Source: Limnohabitans sp. 2KL-1 (GTDB lineage: Bacteria > Pseudomonadota > Gammaproteobacteria > Burkholderiales > Burkholderiaceae_C). From it: DNA of 64,000 bases. The notes beneath the pieces were generated by a model. The model was given only the letters and a program-made list of their open reading frames with translations. It was not told the origin of the DNA and searched no databases. The position numbers and the translations under genes were made by a program. Numbering within the stretch: position 1 is the stretch's first letter; each line of letters starts with the position of its first letter. Positions 60,007-64,000 of this stretch are shown here, piece after piece. Location of the stretch: positions 62,001-126,000 of the forward strand of contig NZ_NESL01000007.1 in assembly GCF_003063435.1 (NCBI RefSeq), written 5' to 3'.

Positions 60007-61713
60007 ATGAAACGCGTCAAGAACATCCTTTTCATCATGTGTGATCAGCTGCGTGCCGATCACCTGTCCTGCTATGGCCACCCGAAGCTGCACACGCCCA
60101 ACCTGGACGGTCTGGCGCAGCGGGGCGTGATCTTTGACAACGCCTATGTGCAGTCGCCCGTGTGCGGGCCCTCACGCATGAGCTATTACACCGGTCGCTA
60201 CATGCAGTCGCATGGCGTGAGCTGGAACTTCGTGCCGCTCAAGGCAGGCGAGATGACACTGGGTGACCACCTGCGGCCGCTGGGTGTGCGTTCGGTGTTG
60301 ATTGGCAAGACGCACATGCGTGGTGATTCCTCTGGCATGTCGCGTTTGGGCATCGATCCCGAGTCCCAGATCGGTGTCCGCATCGCCGAGTGCGGTTTTG
60401 ACCCCTACGAGCGCGACGATGGCATTCACCCGTTTTCTGGCCATGACCCCGACCCCAACTACAACCTCTACCTGCGCAAGCAAGGCTTCGGGGGTGACAA
60501 CCCCTGGGAGGAGTGGGCCAACACGGTGGTGGACGAGCAAGGCCAGTTCCGCTCGGGCTGGTACCTGAAGTACAGCCATTTGCCTGCCCGCATCCCCAAC
60601 GAACATTCCGAGACGCCCTACACCACGCGCCGCGCCATGGACTTCATGCGCGAGGCGGGCGATCAGCCCTGGGTCGCGCACTTGTCTTTCATCAAGCCGC
60701 ACTGGCCCTACGTGGTGCCCAAGCCCTATGCAGGCATGTACAAACCCGAGGACGCCCTGCCCGTGGTGCGGTCCGAGGGCGAGCTCAAAGATCCGCATCC
60801 GGTCTATGCCGCCATGACGCATCACAGGGTTTCGCGCACCTTTGCCAAGCCCGGCGTGCGCGATGCGGTCATGGTGGGCTATATGGGGCTGGTCAAGCAG
60901 ATCGACGACGAGATGGGCAAGCTCTTCGCCTTCATGGAAGAGCGCGGCCTGATGGAGAACACCATGATCGTGTTCTGCGCAGACCATGGCGACTTTTTGG
61001 GCGACCATTGGCTGGGCGACAAGGAACTGTTCCATCAGCCAGTGGTGCGCACGCCACTCATCATTTACGACCCCGATACCCGTGCAGACGCCACCCGGGG
61101 CACGCGCTGCCAGGCCCTGGTGGAGGCGGTGGACATCGCGCCCACATTCCTCGATGTGTACGGTGGCAACCCCGTGCCCCACATCATGGATGGCCGCTCT
61201 CTGCGTCCCTGGCTGTTTGGCCAGACGCCCCCCGATTGGCGCGAGATCGCGGTCTGCGAATGCGACTACGCGTTCCAGGATGCCCGCATCGAATTGCAGC
61301 AGCCGCCGATTGATTCCTGGATGCGGATGGCTTTTGATGGCCGCTGGAAATACGTGCTGTGCGAAGGTTACCGTTCGATGCTGTTTGATCTGCAGTCCGA
61401 CCCCCATGAGCTGAACGATTTGGGTGCCTCGGCCGATCCCGAGCATGTGCGCCAACGGGCGCGTTTGCACGAAGCCCTGTTCGAGTGGGCCCGGCGTCCA
61501 CGCCAGCGTGTCACGGTGTCGGACGAAATGATCGAGAACACCGAAATCCAGGCACGCATTGCCGAAAACGGCATCCTGATCGGCTATGCCGACGAAGACG
61601 ATTTGCGGGCGCAGCGGCAGACCTTCAAACCCCGTTATGCAAGCCACAACCCGCTGGTCAAGGAGGCGCTCGACCGCCTGACGGGCCAGCACGTCACCAC
61701 CGAAAAAGCCTGA
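60007..61713 (+). CDS. Sulfatase / phosphonate monoester hydrolase superfamily enzyme
   Basis: A 568-residue alkaline phosphatase superfamily hydrolase. N-terminal LFIMCDQLRADHLSCYGHP supplies two metal-ligand Asp residues, CGPSRMSYYTGR is the C-x-P-S-R formylglycine motif, and CADHGDFLGDH supplies the later metal ligands. No signal peptide starts at ATG 60007, so a cytoplasmic enzyme is likely. A phosphonate monoesterase is as likely as a sulfatase. The cupin gene follows after 14 bases. Confidence 0.88.
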   Translation: MKRVKNILFIMCDQLRADHLSCYGHPKLHTPNLDGLAQRGVIFDNAYVQSPVCGPSRMSYYTGRYMQSHGVSWNFVPLKAGEMTLGDHLRPLGVRSVLIGKTHMRGDSSGMSRLGIDPESQIGVRIAECGFDPYERDDGIHPFSGHDPDPNYNLYLRKQGFGGDNPWEEWANTVVDEQGQFRSGWYLKYSHLPARIPNEHSETPYTTRRAMDFMREAGDQPWVAHLSFIKPHWPYVVPKPYAGMYKPEDALPVVRSEGELKDPHPVYAAMTHHRVSRTFAKPGVRDAVMVGYMGLVKQIDDEMGKLFAFMEERGLMENTMIVFCADHGDFLGDHWLGDKELFHQPVVRTPLIIYDPDTRADATRGTRCQALVEAVDIAPTFLDVYGGNPVPHIMDGRSLRPWLFGQTPPDWREIAVCECDYAFQDARIELQQPPIDSWMRMAFDGRWKYVLCEGYRSMLFDLQSDPHELNDLGASADPEHVRQRARLHEALFEWARRPRQRVTVSDEMIENTEIQARIAENGILIGYADEDDLRAQRQTFKPRYASHNPLVKEALDRLTGQHVTTEKA

Positions 61714-61727
61714 AACCGGAGACACCC

Positions 61728-62198
61728 ATGAGCCCAACTGCTCAATTGCCCGATCTATTGCCCGATTGCGACCATTCCCCGACCGGCATCGATGGGGTGA
61801 CCTGGAACATCATGGGCCAGGTCTACACGCCCAAACAGTACGACGACCAGCAGTTTGTCTGGCATGCCACCTTCCCGGAAGAGAGCTTTGTGCCGCCGCA
61901 CACGCACCCCGAGCAGGACGAGTACCTCAGTCCGCTCAATGGTTCGGTGGATGTGGTGATCAACGGTGTGCGCAGCACGGTGCACGCGGGTGAAGTCGGT
62001 CACCTGCCCAAGGGCATTCCACATGCTTTCTACAACAACAGTGGCAAGGTGGTGCAAGCCATTTTCTGGGCTGAACCTGCAGGCGAGTTGCCCGCTTTGT
62101 ACCGGCGCATTCACAACATCGCCAACCCGCGCAAGGTGACAGAAATCTCGCCGGAATTCGGGGTGGTGTTCGAGCCGCCGATTTCATCGGCCAATTAA
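61728..62198 (+). CDS. Cupin-domain protein
   Basis: A 156-residue single cupin. Motif 1 is PPHTHPEQDEY (HxHx4E) and motif 2 is GEVGHLPKGIPHAF, so a metal site is expected. Its role beside the sulfatase is unknown: an isomerase, dioxygenase or small-molecule sensor are possible. ATG 61728 is preceded by CCGGAG, and it forms an operon with the sulfatase. Confidence 0.88.
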   Translation: MSPTAQLPDLLPDCDHSPTGIDGVTWNIMGQVYTPKQYDDQQFVWHATFPEESFVPPHTHPEQDEYLSPLNGSVDVVINGVRSTVHAGEVGHLPKGIPHAFYNNSGKVVQAIFWAEPAGELPALYRRIHNIANPRKVTEISPEFGVVFEPPISSAN

Positions 62199-62202
62199 TG
62201 CC

Positions 62203-62227
62203 AGTGGCCCGGCTCTGTCGGGCCACT
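62203..62227. terminator. Bidirectional terminator between convergent genes
   Basis: AGTGGCCCG and CGGGCCACT form a perfect nine-base stem with a short loop between the cupin and Bug stop codons. Confidence 0.7.
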
Positions 62228-62235
62228 TGTGGAGA

Positions 62236-63210
62236 TCAGCTTGGCCGCAACCCGGTGGTGCGCACAAACTTGCCCCAGTGATCGAGCTCTTTGCGGATCA
62301 GGTCCGCAAAGTCACTGCTGGGGTGGGGCGGGACCACCGACATGCCCAGATCGGCCAGCTTGGCGCGCAGCTCGCTCGAAGCCAGCACCTGGAACAACTC
62401 CTGGTTCCATTTGTCGATGATGGCTTTGGGTGTGCCTGCCGGTGCGACCAGACCTTCCCATTCCTTGAGCTCCACCCCGGACACGCCCGCCTCGGCCAGT
62501 GTGGGCACATTGGGCAGGGCGCTCAGGCGTTGTGGGCTGGTCACCGCAATCGCACGCAATTTGCCTGAGCGCACCAGTGCGGCGGCTGTGGGCACCGTGG
62601 CAAACATGGCGTTGATCTGGTTGCCCATCAGGGCCGACACCGCTTCGGCCGGGCCTTTGAACGGGACATGCGTCATCTTCACATTGCTGGCTTGGCAGAA
62701 GGACTCCGCCACCAGGTGGGCGGGGGAGCCGTTGCCACCCGAGCCGTAGTTGAGCGCGTTGGGCTCGGCTCGTGCACGGTTGACCAGGTCTTGCAAGGTT
62801 TGGATGCTCGACGATGCGGGTACGACCAACACGTTGTAGAGCCAGACCAGGTTGGCGATGGGCGCAAAGTCGGTGGCCGTGTTGTAGGGCAATGGGCCAA
62901 TGAGTTCGGGCAGCACGGTGTGCGTCAAAAACATCACGCCCATCGTGTACCCATCGGGGGCCGAACGTGACAGGGCCTGCAGGCCGATCATGCCGGTGGC
63001 ACCGGGCCGGTTTTCCACAATCACGGTCTGCTTCCAATTGCGGCTGACGGCATCGGCCAGGTGGCGTGCCAGCACGTCTGGCGGGCTGCCCGGGGGCAAG
63101 GGAACGATCATTCGGATCGGTTTGTCGGGGTAGCTTTGTGCCCGTGCGGGCAGGCAGGCCAGCAGCGGTGCAGCGGCCAAATGTCCGATCAGTTGTCTGC
63201 GTTGGATCAT
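62236..63210 (-). CDS. Bug-family substrate-binding protein
   Basis: A 324-residue periplasmic protein of the tripartite tricarboxylate transporter binding family. MIQRRQLIGHLAAAPLLACLPARA is a signal peptide with a twin-arginine-like RRQLIG; the mature part starts SYPDKPIRMIVPLPPGSPPD and has VENRPGATGMIG. No TctAB genes are nearby. It is divergent from a LysR gene and convergent with the cupin gene, and shares a regulatory box with the sulfatase promoter region. Confidence 0.9.
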   Translation of the reverse strand: MIQRRQLIGHLAAAPLLACLPARAQSYPDKPIRMIVPLPPGSPPDVLARHLADAVSRNWKQTVIVENRPGATGMIGLQALSRSAPDGYTMGVMFLTHTVLPELIGPLPYNTATDFAPIANLVWLYNVLVVPASSSIQTLQDLVNRARAEPNALNYGSGGNGSPAHLVAESFCQASNVKMTHVPFKGPAEAVSALMGNQINAMFATVPTAAALVRSGKLRAIAVTSPQRLSALPNVPTLAEAGVSGVELKEWEGLVAPAGTPKAIIDKWNQELFQVLASSELRAKLADLGMSVVPPHPSSDFADLIRKELDHWGKFVRTTGLRPS

Positions 63211-63335
63211 GTCTCCATCCTTGTTGTGTGTGAGGCGCTGGGTCTGACTTGTGCCATGCTTGGACACACGCGCTAAGCCACCCAAAATCATGCTATCGGC
63301 GCAGCCAGCAGACCGCCAATCGCATTTGGTGAAGA

Positions 63336-63353
63336 CGATTACCATGGGTTATC
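63336..63353. promoter_or_regulatory. LysR-type operator between Bug gene and lysR
   Basis: CGATTACCATGGGTTATC contains the dyad ATTACC/GGTTAT. It lies 19 bases before the lysR ATG and 126 bases upstream of the Bug gene start, and matches the site at 59903-59920 on the opposite strand with a single difference. Confidence 0.65.
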
Positions 63354-63371
63354 AGAAAAAGAGGTTTTTCG

Positions 63372-64000
63372 ATGCGATTGCAACAACTTCAGCTGCTGCT
63401 GACCCTGGCCCAGACCGGCAGCATGCGGGCATCGGCTGCGACCATGAACGTGACGCAGCCCGCCTTGACCAAGGCACTCAAGCAACTGGAAGACGAATTC
63501 GGAGCCACCTTGGTGGTGCGCTCGCCCAAAGGCGTTCGGCTGGCCCCGGCAGGCGAAATGTTGGCCGCGCGTGCCGCCACGGTGGTGCGCGAGATCGAGC
63601 GCGCTCGCCAGGAGGTGGCGGCCTTGACCAGCGACACTCAGACCACCCTCAGCGTCGGGGTGTCTCCCGCAGCGGCGCTCATGCTGGCGGCGAACGCCGT
63701 GTCGGCGTTTCAGTCCCGCTGGCCCCATGTGCGCGTGCACCTGGTCGATGCCCTGTACCCCAAAGCCTTGCAGCAACTGCGCTCGGGTGAGCTGGACATG
63801 GCGCTCGGCCCCCTGCCGCCTGCAGGCATCGGGCGGGATCTGCAAGCGGCTTCACTCATCGACAGCCCATCGGTCATCGTCGCCAAGCAGGGACACCCCT
63901 TGGCCCAAGCGCGGCGGCTGGATGACTTGACCGGTGCTTCGTGGTTGCTCTCAGGGCCACGACTGGGGCCGGGGGATCCTGTTCATCTCGGCTTTGAGGA
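63372..64000 (+). CDS. LysR-family transcriptional regulator, 3' end outside window
   Basis: The first 209 codons of a LysR regulator; it runs off the window. ATG 63372 starts MRLQQLQLLLTLAQTGSMRA, followed by the helix-turn-helix SAATMNVTQPALTKALKQLE and the start of the effector domain (LSVGVSPAAALMLAANAVSAF). It is divergent from the Bug gene and probably controls it and the sulfatase-cupin operon through the shared box. The TTTTTCG just before the start lacks a good ribosome binding site apart from AAAGAGG at 63358-63364. Confidence 0.92.
   Translation, partial: MRLQQLQLLLTLAQTGSMRASAATMNVTQPALTKALKQLEDEFGATLVVRSPKGVRLAPAGEMLAARAATVVREIERARQEVAALTSDTQTTLSVGVSPAAALMLAANAVSAFQSRWPHVRVHLVDALYPKALQQLRSGELDMALGPLPPAGIGRDLQAASLIDSPSVIVAKQGHPLAQARRLDDLTGASWLLSGPRLGPGDPVHLGFE

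Overview
The window reads as chromosome of a GC-rich betaproteobacterium, most likely Burkholderiales/Comamonadaceae. This is an inference from family content: Bug-type periplasmic binding proteins, an Omp32-like porin, a DksA with one cysteine, the dapF-DUF484-xerC set and a complete dcw cluster. No 16S gene is present, so a genus cannot be fixed.

Layout. 1-2.95 kb: end of a sugar-acid catabolic operon (enolase-superfamily dehydratase fragment, two short-chain dehydrogenases, an FAH-family hydrolase), closely resembling the non-phosphorylative L-fuconate/L-rhamnonate route. 3-6.6 kb: aroB, dgt and an MFS exporter. 6.7-10.7 kb: a secreted metallophosphatase, a porin and a secreted ClpP-like/rhodanese fusion. 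10.7-20.4 kb: cysK, the RNase P RNA gene, an IscR-type regulator with no cysteine, a degenerate RsuA-type protein, a Nudix/metallo-beta-lactamase fusion, dapF-DUF484-xerC, a COG0523 GTPase and a long-tailed DksA.

20.6-39.3 kb: the division and cell wall (dcw) cluster in canonical order, mraZ-rsmH-ftsL-ftsI-murE-murF-mraY-murD-ftsW-murG-murC-ddl-ftsQ-ftsA-ftsZ, then lpxC. Most junctions overlap by 1-14 bases. The promoter region carries four GTG repeats with a 10-base period that look like MraZ operators. MurD has an extra acidic segment of about 95 residues. pyrF follows.

40.4-41.9 kb is a small accessory pocket: a HepT/MntA toxin-antitoxin pair whose hepT carries a nonsense codon, an orphan BrnA-like antitoxin, and a decaying type I-C-like CRISPR remnant with about three repeats and an exact 66-base period. 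No cas gene is in the window.

41.9-64 kb is metabolic and regulatory: an acyl-CoA dehydrogenase, an outer-membrane protein, a GST, gdhA, and a catabolic operon (AhpD-like protein, BKACE enzyme, Bug protein, SDR, acyl-CoA ligase) divergent from an AraC regulator. Then come a family VIII esterase, a YefM/YoeB pair, a P450 divergent from another AraC regulator, a frameshifted AlbA/ATPase gene, an alpha/beta hydrolase, a sulfatase-cupin operon, a second Bug gene and a LysR regulator cut by the window end. The LysR/Bug intergenic region and the hydrolase/sulfatase intergenic region share a 17-of-18-base palindromic LysR-type box, which suggests one regulon. A REP-like palindrome occurs twice, at 48.1 and 52.8 kb.
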